A DNA stretch of 64,000 nucleotides from Deroplatys truncata (taxonomy: Eukaryota > Arthropoda > Insecta > Mantodea > Mantidae): NCBI GenBank assembly GCA_030765065.1, contig CM060975.1, positions 198,556,507 through 198,620,506 on the forward strand, read 5' to 3'. A program made the translations under genes and the position numbers. Shown here one piece after another: positions 32,730-45,070 of the stretch; within the stretch, counting starts at the first letter, position 1; each line of letters starts with the position of its first letter. The notes beneath the pieces are model-generated. The model saw only the letters and a list, made by a program, of their open reading frames with translations, was not told where the DNA came from and ran no database searches.

Positions 32730-33158
32730 TACGACGCATGTTTTTAAAGTAAGAACTGATAATTTAAAATTAAACAACAGAACATTATTTTCTAAATATT
32801 TTATTGTCATTCATTACCTTACACCTTATATTACTTTTCAACATAGTCACCGCCGTTATTCAGGCACTTCTCCTAGCAGGAAACCAGTTTTGTATCCCTT
32901 CGTCAAAGAATGATGCCGTTTGTGATGAAAGCCAAATCTGCACTTCTTGTTTCACAAATCATCGTCGTTGAAATGTTTTCCACCAATGATTTCTTCAGAT
33001 GAAGAAACAGATGAAAGTCGCTTGGTATCAAATGTGAACTGTAGGGAGATCTGGCTTCCCAATGAATGGAAAGGTGGTCGGACATGCCCAGAACTGCGAC
33101 TGCAGTGCTACAGCGGCAAAATATTAAAACGGCACTTACTTTAAAAACACGTCTCATA
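32730..33158 (-). mobile_element. Internally deleted mariner-like element
   Basis: Ends ACGACGCATGTTTTTAAAGT and the complement of ACTTTAAAAACACGTCTCAT form inverted repeats of about 25 bp next to TA dinucleotides. It lies between the satellite and the 858-bp repeat. Only the transposase C-terminus remains. Confidence 0.8.
32840..33120 (-). pseudogene. mariner transposase C-terminal remnant
   Basis: Frames on the minus strand read SPYSSHLIPSDFHLFLHLKK then, after a shift, VQIWLSSQTASFFDEGIQNW. These correspond to the mariner region PPYSPDLAPSDYHLF (with the third catalytic aspartate of the D,D,34D type) and the WLSSQxASFYEEGIQ motif. A premature stop and shifts make it non-functional. Confidence 0.85.
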
Positions 33159-33310
33159 TCATCCAGCGAGAAAAATCCCTACTAATTATCCACTTTGCAA
33201 CATATATTCAAGTTGTTATTTTGTTTCCGCCCCACGTTTTGGGAGCCAATTTGAAGTAGGTTGTTGCTTCACGTATACAATGCAAGTTTGAAGATGTATT
33301 ATATTTCAAC

Positions 33311-34178
33311 TGTTGGCGAGCCGAACTTGTACTAGTTGCAACCGCACGTATTGTACCCGGTAGCCTTCGTCCCAAATTTAAAAATGTTAACTTTGTAATT
33401 TGACTGTTTCTTTAAATATTATATACTTATGTTTGCCTCGACTGCGTCAGTATTATTGTTAGAGACATGGATGTCTTAGCAGGGTTGTGGTACGACTGAA
33501 GAATGTAGGCTTACACAGATTATAATTTTAGTTCACTCCTTTTATTAATGCTTGACACGATTTAAATAACACTTTACTGATATAGAGAGAGCTGTGAGAT
33601 TCTTTTATTAATTACTTGCACTATTTAACATGTAAACTATTTTTGTCTCACACAAAATACATATTAAATTTCTCGAGAACACTGTCTACAACCAACGCGT
33701 CCAGTTATGAGCACTGTCTACAAGCAACTGACTTGATTTCAATTGCCTAATTTTTTAAATTTTGCTATATTTCAATTTCTGATTCGCTAATCCTAGTCCA
33801 ATAGAATACCTTCATTTAACTAAAGCTTTTTCTGGTTGTTGATTGGCTATTTTATGAACTGTCACAAAAATCACGTTATTGTAGCTCCAGGAATGACTAG
33901 TAGCATTATTGCACTTTCTTACTCATTATTGCCTCAAGGTTACCTCATTGTTAGCTACTTTTAATCTATTATTCTCTCAGCTCCTACATTATTAAATTAC
34001 GTAATACATTCACATAACATTATTGAACATTTATACAATAATATAAACATATACGATGACTGTAATATACACTTTTTATATATTGTTACATACACATATT
34101 GCTTTAAGGGGGCTGTTATTGAATTCACATAATATATAATTAGACTGAAATTATTTAAGTGTTAAAAATACTGCCTCA
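33311..34178 (+). repeat. 858-bp dispersed repeat copy B, possible solo LTR
   Basis: Same sequence as 21.0-21.9 kb with an extended start, TGTTGGCGAGCCGAACTTG. TG...CA limits fit an LTR (TGTTGGC to GCCTCA), but flanks show no duplication. Embedded in the hAT-like block. Confidence 0.7.
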
Positions 34179-34764
34179 GCATGTAACTAACTGAGATTAT
34201 CTGCATCTTTTGTTATGTTAATGTATGTTGGGCATTAATGCTTCTCTTCTCTAGCAACATAGGCTTTCAAAATGTCATTATCATGGTTTAGCTAGCGTCC
34301 TACGCAAATATTTATTAAATGCTTAGCTTTTCATGTTGATTTTGGCAATAATAATGTTGGTATATCTGCATCATGTGATTTTTATATTTAGTATCCCATT
34401 CAGCTCAGTTCACCTGTACAAAATGTGTATAATGTGTATTAATGTACACGCAAGTGCAAATCTTAAACCACCGTAGTAATCAAAGTGTTGAAACAGCTAT
34501 AGAAACCTCGTTTAGATTGCATCAAATAACAAAGTAAGTGTATCGGCATCGCTCATACTGAAACTTAGTTACAGCTATCGTTACTGGTAACCGTTACGTT
34601 TAACCCTTAAAGCATTGTAACCGCGGCAGTTATAACCGTTATCCCTAAATAACTGTTTTGTCACATCCCTGTTTTACGGTATACTATTTATTTTTGCGAT
34701 TATTATTATATCATATAATAGCAAATCGGGCATTATTCCACTTTCTGCTAAATCCTTTCCTATT

Positions 34765-35140
34765 ACTTTCTCTAGCATTTATCTTAGTTAGGTAGAGGAA
34801 GTGTTTAGTCCAATCCAAAATTCGATATCGACATTTCATTCGAAACATACGTTTTGAGACCTCTTGAAACCATAAAACATTTTTGAGATAAGGTGTGTGT
34901 GTGCCTATAAGCAGCACACTGAGCCTGTCTCTCTGACAACAGAAAGGTCAAAATCAAAGATTAGGATATATCTTAAATGTTATACTTAAATAAGATACTG
35001 TTAAGCATGTGGAAATTTTCAAGAAAATTCTCCCACATCGAACTATGCTTTACATGAAAAAAAAGTTATTTTTAATGTTTTCAAAATGGCTGTAATGATT
35101 TTGATTAAATTATGTTTCAGTATTCATGCTACAAATTCGT
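34765..35140 (-). mobile_element. HINE-like copy H16, 3' half only
   Basis: Opens ACTTTCTCTAGCATTTATCT with CAAAATTCGATATCGACATT and AAACATACGTTTTGAGACC, then GTGTGTGTGTGC. It fades at TTTTGATTAAATTATGTTTC, where a SINE begins. Confidence 0.7.
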
Positions 35141-35645
35141 CACCGAGCAAAGTATGAGGCTCGCATTCGGAAGGTCCCGGATTCGATTCCGGTTTGACCA
35201 ACTGACGAATTCGGTAGTCGAATGCTGGAGTGGTTCTCCTTATACCATGAATTTCCTGTCCTTATTTTGTGCCCCTATTACTTTTTTCAGGTGTTTCAAC
35301 TCATCTGTTTGAGAGTTGTAGGACCAGGCGACGGCGGTTGGTGTGTTGAGGCAGGGCGGTGGAATTTATCTTTAGAAAGATTTCTTCCTGACGCTTGTAA
35401 GGATTTCTGGAGCACCCATTCTTCCTAGAAGCGTCTCGCCTATTCTCGGGACTCGCAGGATGAGGATTGCTAAGTCAGTGCTAGCCGGCATCAGGATTGG
35501 TGTCATGTTGGGTTCGTTAGAGACTCCGTCACTTTCTCCCAGGGGCCATGTTGGAAGTACAAATAGCCCACCATGGTCTGCTTGCAGTGCTGTGCTCCAG
35601 CTACTGGAAGTTTCTCTGACTACCTGTCTGGATAAAGTCGTATAG
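35141..35645 (+). mobile_element. Long tRNA-derived SINE, uninterrupted copy
   Basis: The head with GAGGCTCGCATTCGGAAGGT and CCCGGATTCGATTCCGG is followed by AGTCGAATGCTGGAGTGG, TGTTGAGGCAGGGCGGTGGA, GCATCAGGATTGGTGTCATG and GTGCTGTGCTCCAGCTACTG. This copy gives the unbroken order of blocks for the SINE split by H7. The first part of the head (A-box) is decayed. Confidence 0.82.
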
Positions 35646-35844
35646 AATGAATCATCTCCTTAGGAGATGAAACTTTAGATGGCGGAGTCTATAGATATTG
35701 AAGTTAAGCGGAGTGCCATTGTAAATGTTTAACATATTTGAACTCATTGATTTGTTGTTCAAAAACAAATGGATAAAAGACAAGTTGCTATCTATAGTCT
35801 GAACACTGCATGGAACTGAGTTGCCATCTGTCATTAAAAACTCT

Positions 35845-36174
35845 GTTGCATTCACAAGACTTTCTCTAACCATTCTTTTACAAACCATTGTTACAAAAGC
35901 TTATTATTGTGTCTGATTCATGTTTTATTACACATTACACATTTCGTTGCAGACACAAGGGGAATAAAACAGCATAAACCTGTAGTATTTTAATAAAGTC
36001 GATCTGAAAAATTCAAATCAACGATAATTTTTTTTACGTAAAGGGTAGTATGAGGTAGAGGAAAAATCTTCTGTCGCATCCTTATAGATAGCTGAAATTA
36101 AATACCAAGTGTTGTATTCAACCAAACTTTGGTTTTTTTAATTATTATACTATCCACGGGTAGACAGACACACA

Positions 36175-36209
<35 letters not shown>

Positions 36210-36310
36210 GCCATTTTCAGAACATTATTTTTTATTGAGAGAGCCACAAAGTGTATTTCCAGTGAAATGCAGTTGTGTGAATAGCATTGAAAGGCGTACA
36301 TTATCCATTA
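35845..36310 (+). mobile_element. HINE-like copy H17, internally deleted, with CA microsatellite
   Basis: Starts TTGCATTCACAAGACTTTCT, keeps TTTCGTTGCAGACACAAGGG, then jumps to the core end. The slot carries CAGACACACAGACACACACA continuing as pure CA to about 36208. It ends near GTGTATTTCCAGTGAAAT. Confidence 0.72.
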
Positions 36311-36363
36311 AATGCGACAAGCACATTGGTAGGTGAATAGTAAAAGTCTATGAGCACCTTTTT

Positions 36364-37253
36364 ACTTTCTCTACTACGTACAGTAAGTAGGGGAAGTATT
36401 GTATTCCACCCAAAAATTCGATACCGAGATTTCACCGGAAATACATGTTTTGAGACCCCCTGAATCCAAAAACAGAATTTTTGGAAACATGTCCGTGTGT
36501 GTGTCTGTGTGTCTGTGAACAGCATAACTCAAAAACGAACAGTCGGATAAACACCAAACTTGGTATTTAGGTTCAGTATCTTCCAGAGATGCGACACGAA
36601 AGTTTTCAAGAAAATCCCCCACCCCAGATTACCCTTTAGCTGGAACATTTTTCGAAAAGTTTAATTTTCTCAAAAATGGCTCTAACGATTTTGATTAAAA
36701 TATCATGTTTAAGATATTTTCTTGCCAAATAAAATGCATATCTTGAATTTTCTGGGAATGTCTCCAAAAGTATTCTCCATTGTGAACGACTTTTGCATAA
36801 CTGGTAAACCATAAGAGATAGACAAAATTTTACTACACAATAAATGTAGATCGCGTTAAAATACACAATTTATGTCATATACATTTTTTTTGTTGAGTGA
36901 ACCATTTTCGAGATATTGCATGTTATTCCCTTAAATTTTTCAATACTTATTTCCTAATATGGGAATTCGTTTTTCATTTTTTTGTCTTGGATATGCAAAG
37001 AGTTATAATCTGTGGCAAAGGGAATGGTGCTGCACCTAGCAACCAGCTATTAAGAGATATGTATGTGCTTAAAGGATACTGTATTCCAAATTGCCCTTGT
37101 AAATATATATTCCCCTTACATACAAGAAAATTAGCAATAAGATAGAGTCTACAAATGTTTATTCTCGATTAACATCAAGTAGATGGAGAATAAGCGTTTG
37201 TAAAAATAGTTTGTACAAGAGTAGAGAAAGTCATGTGAGTGTAACACATCAGA
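36364..37253 (-). mobile_element. HINE-like copy H18 (subfamily A), full length
   Basis: Opens ACTTTCTCTACTACGTACAG and closes GTAGAGAAAGTCATGTGAGT, GTAACACATCAGA, followed by a T run. Immediately beyond is a second ACTTTCTCC, i.e. what looks like the 3' terminus of another copy placed directly upstream on the minus strand. Confidence 0.9.
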
Positions 37254-37334
37254 TTTTTTTACTTTCTCCAACCTTTAATACATTTGCAGAAAACACTTTA
37301 GAAGGAGGTGACATTTTGCAACCGCTCATTTTAC

Positions 37335-37416
37335 CTTGTAGGTGGGCGAGGCAGCTCTCACTTGAGCGGTAAGCCGACATCTCCTGGGAGTTCTGGAGGC
37401 CGCCGCATTTATGTTT
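37335..37416 (-). other. GC-rich candidate exon (82 nt)
   Basis: On the minus strand, TATTATGCAG precedes and GTAAAATGAG follows an 82-nt open segment (reading HKCGGLQNSQEMSAYRSSES) that is clearly richer in GC than its surroundings. The signals fit an internal exon in shape, but 82 is not a multiple of three and no family is recognised. It lies just outside H18 and inside a segment ending in a HINE-like terminus, so capture by a transposon is an alternative. Confidence 0.25.
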
Positions 37417-37777
37417 CTGCATAATAGGGCTGGCTATTAAAAAGCCAAAACCCATATTATAGCTTTGAATGAAAGAAATAAAATAAATACTTTAACTTAA
37501 ACATTGAATAATCAATAATTTAAAAAACAGTTTTTAAGTTAGCACTTAACTAAGACATATAAAAACAAAATCGGAAGTTTCATCTAGAGGCTTATAGAAA
37601 TATAGTAAACAGTAATCACTGAGATGAACTAAATAATTAGTAGAAGGCATAAGGAGGTACCATATGTTAATTCCCTACCTGAAATATGTTCCGTTCAATA
37701 ATAACTATCGATATTTCGCAAGAAGTCATAGATTTTTATGCCCCTATAAAATAAAAAACATTCCAACATAACCCTGT

Positions 37778-40700
37778 TCTTTCCAGAAAGTTTTCAACAT
37801 GTTACCCTATATCTGACCATTCGTCATCTCTTCTCTTCAGAATGCTACCGGCATTATACCCTATATCTAACTATTCCTCATATCTTCTCTCCAGAATGCC
37901 ATCAACATGTTACACTACATCTGGCTATAGCTAAGCTCTTCTTCTCAGAAAGCTACCAGCATGCACTCTATAGTAAACTATTCCTCAGCTATTACCTCAA
38001 ATGTTATCAACGTTTTACCCTAACTAGAGTATTCTTCAGCTTTTCTCTCCAGAAAGCTACCAGCGCGTTACCCTATACTAGACTACTCCTCTGCTCTTCT
38101 CTCCTGAAGGTTATCAGCATATTAGCCTATATGTGACTGTTCCTCGGCCAATTTCTGCAGAAGCTGACATAATAACTTGTATCATGTACCTATAGCATCT
38201 ACCCTACATCACTACAACTCAGTTCTTCGCTCCAGAACAATATCAATATGCAACTCTATATCTGTCCATTCCTCAGTTCTGCTCTCCACAAGGTTTTCAA
38301 CATGTTACACCATATCTGATCATTCTTCAGTTCTTCTCTTCAGAATGCTACCAACATGTTACTCTATATCTGACTATGTCTCAGCTCTTCTCTCCAGAGA
38401 GTTGTTAACATGTTACCCCATATCCGACTATTCCTCAGCTCTTCTCTCCAGAAGGCTTTCAACATGTGATGCTATATCTGACTATTCGTCAACTCTACTC
38501 TCCTGAGAGTTATCAACATGTTACTTTATATTATATGACTAATCCTCAGCTCTTCTTTCCTGAAAGTTATCAACATGTTACCATTTATCTGACTATGTCT
38601 CAATTCTGCTCTCCAGAGAGTTATCAATATGTTGCCCTATATCTATTATACTTCAGCTATTTGATCCAGAAAGCTATCAACGTGTTACTCTATATCTGAC
38701 CATTCCTAAGCTTTTCTTTACGGAATGTTTTCAACATGTTACTCGATTTCTGACCATTCCTCCGTTCTTCCCTCCAGAAAATTTTCTAAATGTTACCCTA
38801 TATGCGACTATTTCTCAGCCTTTCTCTTCAGAAAGTTATCAACATGTTGCCGTATATCCGACTATTCCTCACTTCTTCTCTCCAGAAAGTTATCAGCATG
38901 TTAGCCTATATCTGACTATTCCACAGCTCTGTTCTGCAGAGTTATCAACATGTTATCCTATATCTGACTATACCTCAGCCCTTCTCTTTATAAAGCTATC
39001 AACATGTTGCCGTATATCCGACTATTCCCCAGTTCTTCTCTCCAGAAGGTTATCAACATGTTACCTTATATTTGGCTACCTAGGCCCTTGTTCTCAGAAA
39101 GCTACCAACGTGCTCTCAATAGTAAACTATTCCTCAGCTATTACCTCAATAACGTTATCAACGTTTTACCCTAACTAGAGTATTCTTCAGCATTTCTCTC
39201 CATAAAGCTACCAGCGCGTTACCCAACACTAGACTACTCCTCTGCTCTTCTCTCCTGAAGGTTATCAGCATATTAGCCTATAAGTGACAATTCCTCGGCC
39301 AATTTCTGCTGAAGCTGACATAATAACTTGTATCATGGTCCTATAGCATTTACCCTACATCACTACAATTCAGTTCTTCGCTCCTGAACAATTTCAATAT
39401 GCAACCCTATATCTGACCATTCCTCAGTTCCGCTCTCCTGAAAGTTATCAACATATTACCCTATATATGATTATTCCTCAGCTCTTCTCTCCACAAAGTT
39501 GTCAACATGTTACACCATATCTGATCATTTTAAAGCTCTTCTCTTCAGAATGCTACCAACATGTCAACCTATGTTTGTATACTTCTCAGCTCTTCTCTCC
39601 AGAAATCTGACAACGTGTTGTCCTATATCGTCTCTTCAGAACGTTATCAGCATGTTACCCTATATCTGACTGTTCCTCAGTTCTTCTCTCCAGAAGGCTT
39701 TCAACATTTGACCATATATCTGACTATTCATCAGCTCTGCTCTCCAGAGAGTTATTATCATGTTACCCTATATCTGACTATTCGTCAGATCTACTCTCCA
39801 GAGAGTTATCAACATGTTACCTTATATTATGACTATTCCTCAGCTCTTTTCGCCTGAAAGTTATAAAAATGTAACCATTTATCTGACTATGTCTCAATTC
39901 TGCTCTCCAGAGAGTTATCAACATGTTACCCTATATCTGACTATTCATCAGTTCTGCTCTCCGGAGAGTTATTAACATGTGACCCTATATCTGACTATTC
40001 CTCAGCTCTTCTTAACAGAGGCTAATCAATATGTTTCCCTATATCTACCATACCTCAGCTATTCGATCCAGAAAGTTATCAACGTGTTACTCTATATCTG
40101 ACCATTCCTCAGACTTTCTTTACAGAACGTTTTCAACATGTTACTCGATTTTTGACCATTCCTCCGTTCTTCTCTCCAGAAAATTTTCTAAAAGTTACTC
40201 CACAGCTATGCTGTGCAGAATTATCAACATGCTACCCTATATCTGACTATTCCTCAACCCTTCTTTTCAGAAGGTTATCAACATGTTGCCGTATATCCGA
40301 ATATTCTTCCGTTCTTCTCTCCAGAAAGTTACCAACGTATTAGCCTATATCTGACTATGCCTCAGCTCTGCTCTTCAAAGAGTTATCAACATGTTCCCCT
40401 ATATCTGACTATTCCTCAGCCCTTCTTTTCAGAAGGTTATCAACATGTTGCCGTATATCCGAATATTCTTCCGTTCTTCTCTCCAGAAAGTTACCAACGT
40501 ATTAGCCTATATCTGACTATGCCTCAGCTCTGCTCTTCAAAGAGTTATCAACATGTTCCCCTATATCTGACTATTCCTCAGCCCTTCTCTTCCAAAGGTT
40601 ATCAACATGTTGCCGTATATCCGACTATTCCTCAGTTCTTCTCTCCAGAAACTTATCAACATGTTACCCTGTATTTGGCTACCTAGGCCTTTCTTCTCAG

Positions 40701-43700
40701 AAAGCTACCAGCATGCTACTCTATAGTAAACTATTCCTCGGCTATTACCTCAAGAAAGTTATCAACGTTTTAACCTAACTAGAGTATTCTTCAGCTTTTC
40801 TCCCCAGGAAGCTACCAGCGCGTTATCCAATACCAGAATACTCCTCTGCTCTTTCTCCTGAAGGTTATCACCATGTTAGCCTAATGTGACAATTCCTCGG
40901 CCAATTTCTGCAGGAGCCAGCATGATAACTTGCATCATGTACCTATAGAATTTACCCTACATCACCTCAACTTTGTTCTGCTCTCCAGAAGGTTATCAAC
41001 ATATTACCCTCTATCTGATTACTCCTCAGCTCTTCTATCCAGAAAGCTTTCAACATGTAACACCATATCTGATCATTCTTCAGCTCTTCTCTTCAGAATG
41101 CTACCAACATATTACCCTATATCTGACTATTCCTCAGCTCATCTCTCCAAAAAGTTTTCAACATGTTACACCATATCTGATCATTCTTCAGCTCTTCTCT
41201 TCAGAATGCTACCAACATGTTACCCTATATCTGACTATTCCTCAGCTCTGCTCTCCAGAAAGTTATGAACATGTTATCCGATATCTGATTATTCCTTAGC
41301 TCTTCTTTCCAGAAAGCTTTCAACATGTTACCCTATATCTGACTATTCCTCAGCTCTTCTCTCCAGAAAGTTATTAACATGTTACCCGATATATGACTAT
41401 TCCCCAGCTCTTCTCTCCACAATACTTTCAACATTTTGCACCATATCAGATAACTCTTCAGCTCTTCTCTTCAGAATTCAACCAACATGTTACCCTATAT
41501 CTAACTATTTCTCAGCTCTTCCCTCCAGAAAGCCAACAACATGTTGTCCTATATCTGCTGTACCTAGGCTCTTCTGTCCAGAAAGTTATCAGCATGTTAC
41601 CCTATTTCTGAGCATTCGTAAGTTCTGTTCTGCAGAAAGTTACTAACACGTTACCTTATATCTGACATTTACTCAACGCGTCTGTCCAGAATGTTTTTGA
41701 AATGTTACCCTATATCTGATTATTTTAAAGCTCTTCTTTCCAAACAGTTATCAACATGTTACCCGATATCCGACCATTCCTCAGCTATTCTCTGCAGACA
41801 GTTTTCAACATCTTACCCTATATCTGACTATTCATCAACCCTGTTCTCCAGAAAGGTATCAACATGTTACCCGAAATCTGACTATTCCTCGCCTCTTCTC
41901 TCCAGAAAGTTTTCAACATATTACCCAATATCTGATATTCATCAACCCTGCTCTCCAGGTAGTTATCAACATGTTACCCGAAATCTTACTATTCTTCAGC
42001 TCTTCTCTCCAGAAAGTTATGAACATTTTACCCGATACCTGACTATTCCTTAGCTCTTCTCTCCAGAAGGTTTTCAACATGTTACATCATATCAGATCAT
42101 TATTCAGCTCTTCTCTTCAGAATGCTACCAACATGTTACTCTACATTTGAATATTTCTCAGCCCTTGTCTCCAGAAAGCTAAGAACATGTTGCGCTATAT
42201 CCACTATACCTCGGCTCTTCTCTCCAGAAGGTTATCAGGATGTTACCACAGCTCTTCTTTCCAAAAAGTTATGAACATATTACCTGATATCTGGCTATTC
42301 CTCAGCTATTCTTTTCAGAAAGTTTTCAACATCTTACCCTATATCTGACTGTTCATCAGCCTTGCTCTACAGGGAGTTATCAACATGTTACCCGAAATCT
42401 GACTATTCTTCACCTCTTTCTCCAGAAGGTTTTCAACTTGTTACCCTATATCTGACTGTTCCACAGATCTTCTCTCGTGAAAGTTATCTACAGGTTACCA
42501 TATATCTGACTATGTCTCAGCTCTGCTCTCCAGAGATTTATCAACATGTTACCCTATATGTGACGATTCCTCATCTCGTCTCTTCAGAAAATATTCAATA
42601 TGTTACCCTATATCTGACGATTTCTCACCTCTTCTCTCCAGAAGGTTTTCAACATGTTACCCTATATCTGACTGTTCCATAGCTCTTCTCTCCTGAAAGT
42701 TATCTACATGTTACCATATATCTGTCTATGTCTCAGCTCTGCTCTCCAGAGAGTTATCAACATGTTACCCTATATGTGACGATTCCTCAGCTCGTCTCTT
42801 CAGAAAATATTCAATATGTTACCCTATATCTGACTGTTCCACAGCTCTTCTCTCCTGAAGGTTATCTAAATGTTACCATATATCTGCCTATGTCTCAGCT
42901 CTGCTCTCCAGAGAGTTATCAACATGTTACCCTATATCTGACGATTCCGCAGCTCATCTCTTCAGAAAATATTCAATATGTAAACCCTATATCTGACCAT
43001 TACTCAGCTCTTTCTCACCAGAGGGTTATCAACATGTTGCCCTATATCTACTATACCTCAGTTCTTGGATCCAGAAAGTTATCAACGTGTTACCCTATAT
43101 CTGACCATTCCTCGGCTCTTCTTTACATAAAGTTTTCAACATGTTACTCTATTTCAGACCATTTCTCAGTTCTGCTCTCCAGAAAGTTACCACCATGTTA
43201 CCCTATATATGACTATTCCTCAGTTCTTCTCTCCAGAAAGTTATCAACATGTTACACTATATCTGACTATAGCTAAGCACTTCTCGGAAAGCTACCAGCG
43301 TGCTACCCTATAGTAAACTATTCCTCAGCTATTACCTCTAGAAAGTTATCAACATGTTACCCTAACTAGAGTATTCTTCAGCTTTTCTCCCCAGGAAGCT
43401 ACCAGCGCATTACCCAATACAAGACTACTCCTCTGCTCTTCTCTCCTGAACGTTATCAGTATGTTACCCTATATGTGACTATACCGCGTCTAATGTATCC
43501 AGAATCTGACATGATATTCTGTATCATGTGCCTATATCATATAGCGTATATCACTACTCCCTAGCTCTTCTCTCCTGTATCTACTATACCTCAGCTCTTC
43601 TTTCCAGATAGTTTTCAACATGTTACTCTATATCCCTCTGTTTTTCTCCGCAAAAAGCTAATTGCATCTTCTCTTGTATCAGCCTATTCCTCGCTTCTCC

Positions 43701-43860
43701 AAAGAATTGACTAGCATTTTTTCCTGTGTCATGTGACTAGCATGTTTTCCCTCATTTCTCTACAGAATTTGACTGGCATGTTATGCTGTATCAACTAATT
43801 CATCATCACTCTACAGACGACCAGCATGTTTGGCTGTATTTGCAATTCCCTCACTACTTC
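37778..43860 (+). repeat. 6-kb minisatellite, 54-bp unit, about 110 units, with higher-order structure
   Basis: The consensus unit begins CTCCAGAAAGTTATCAACAT, continues GTTACCCTATATCTGACTAT and ends TCCTCAGCTCTTCT. Because 54 is 18 codons, two forward frames stay open for several units (YQHVTLYLTIPQLFSPES, or LSTCYPISDYSSALLSRK in another frame). Many units carry stops or length changes, so it is not a gene. A distinctive multi-unit block (AGTAAACTATTCCTC then CCCTAACTAGAGTATTCTTC) recurs near 37972, 39121, 40725 and 43312. Units decay after 43660. Confidence 0.96.
40261..40584 (+). repeat. Recent 162-bp (three-unit) duplication inside the minisatellite
   Basis: 40261-40422 and 40423-40584 are essentially identical, far closer than neighbouring units, which marks a recent unequal exchange or slippage of three units. 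It creates the 157-codon ORF at 40213-40686 with an exact 54-residue repeat. Confidence 0.92.
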
Positions 43861-44708
43861 TGTAGTGAAATGCAACCTGTCTATTTGTCAATCTAATTCA
43901 CCCTTATAGTTATGCCACTATTTTTTTCTTTTTGTTTCTTCTTATTTAATGTAGGTTGTTGCGTGTATGTCATTTCCGGTCTGTTTACTTCTGTCTCACT
44001 TTAGTTCCTACTTGACTTTAAAAGCATATCATAATTGTGGCCTATACATGTTGATGCCTCTTATAAACCATAATTCCATTTATTTTCATATATGTTTAGA
44101 GTAATATACATATGGTTGGCATTAAAATGCTTATGTATTTTCATTATGTTTTAAATGTGCGTAATAATACATAGGAGAACATTTTCAAATTGCATTTTAG
44201 GTTCTAATTACTTTGCTTGGAAGTTCACCCATTAACAATTCTGTACGTGTGTGTGTATTACAAATGACATCTTTCAATTGGTAAACATATTGGTTGTACA
44301 TCAATCATTTAATCTTTTCAGTTTGCATTTAAAATTGTCGTCTGGAAAACCAGGTCCCGTGTTGATTACGAACAACCCAATTCACAAATTGAAATTTCTA
44401 ATTAATATACTAATATACCATACTTTGTATGTAAGTCCAGTATCCTTCAGTGATGCAAAGCAATGACTCACGAAAATTTCTCACTCAAGCACTACTTAAA
44501 GGCAAAATGTTCATTATGTTGTATTTTCTCACAATGAATATTTTTGATGAGACACTATAATTTAATGAGAAATGGAATCTAATTTTTTAGTTTTCTGTGT
44601 ATAGCCTGTGAAGTCTTGATTCTCATTAAATGTTATATAAGTGGGATCCAGATCAATTCGGAGAGCTCTTTAAGGATTATAAAGCAAATTTCACTTTCTC
44701 TGAAAAGT
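43861..44708. other. Unassigned AT-rich DNA
   Basis: Right flank of the minisatellite. The ORF at 44251-44466 has no recognisable feature. Confidence 0.4.
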
Positions 44709-45070
44709 GGATAGTAGGGCCCATATTCTTTCATGAAACAATAAATGCAGAGCGGTATCAGTGATTAATTCTGAGGCCATTTTGCAATCGCAAGGACACA
44801 AGAAGAGAAATCGTATGGCTGGTTCCAGCAAGATTCTGCAACAGCACATACGTTTTCCGACCTAAGAGTTATGATTTTTATTTATGGGGTTCCTTGAAAG
44901 ACAAAGTGTATCGTTCCAATCCTCGCACACTTCAAGAACTTAGAGAAAACATTGTGCAAGAAATCACAAGAATTCCTGCTGCTGAGCTTCGTAGAGTGAG
45001 CGAGAATATGTACTGGAGATATGCTGCTTGTTTGAGAACAGAAGGTCAAATTTCCAGCATTTATTATAAG
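44709..45070 (+). pseudogene. Tc1/mariner-superfamily transposase remnant
   Basis: FSEKWIVGPIFFHETINAER (then a stop), WFQQDSATAHT (the second catalytic aspartate motif, normally WFQQDGAxAH) and, in a shifted frame, KSYDFYLWGSLKDKVYRSNP followed by RTLQELRENIVQEITRIPA and SENMYWRYAACLRTEG. The order matches insect mariner-like transposases, where DFFLWGxLKDKVY carries the third catalytic acid. About 20 residues between the last two blocks are missing, and frame breaks show it is dead. Terminal repeats not found. Confidence 0.85.

Larger units (their letters stand above)
30226..34671. mobile_element. Candidate hAT-like element filled with satellite and later insertions
   Basis: The left end AAGGATGGGCAGAAAATAAT and the complement of the right end, CAGGGATGTGACAAAACAGT, resemble each other and the CAGGGATGGGCAAAA pattern of hAT termini. 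Next to both ends are related TAACGGTTA words. TTTTCGAT and TTTTACGG at the edges could be a decayed 8-bp duplication. Inside are an 86-bp satellite, a SINE, a mariner remnant, the second 858-bp repeat and unassigned DNA at 34180-34550. No hAT transposase seen. Confidence 0.55.

Noticed and set aside
40213..40686. 157-codon repeat-protein gene in the minisatellite
   Set aside because: Frames stay open because the unit is 18 codons long and low in stop words. Units drift in length, several frames are equally open, stops occur throughout the array, and no start context or splice structure exists.
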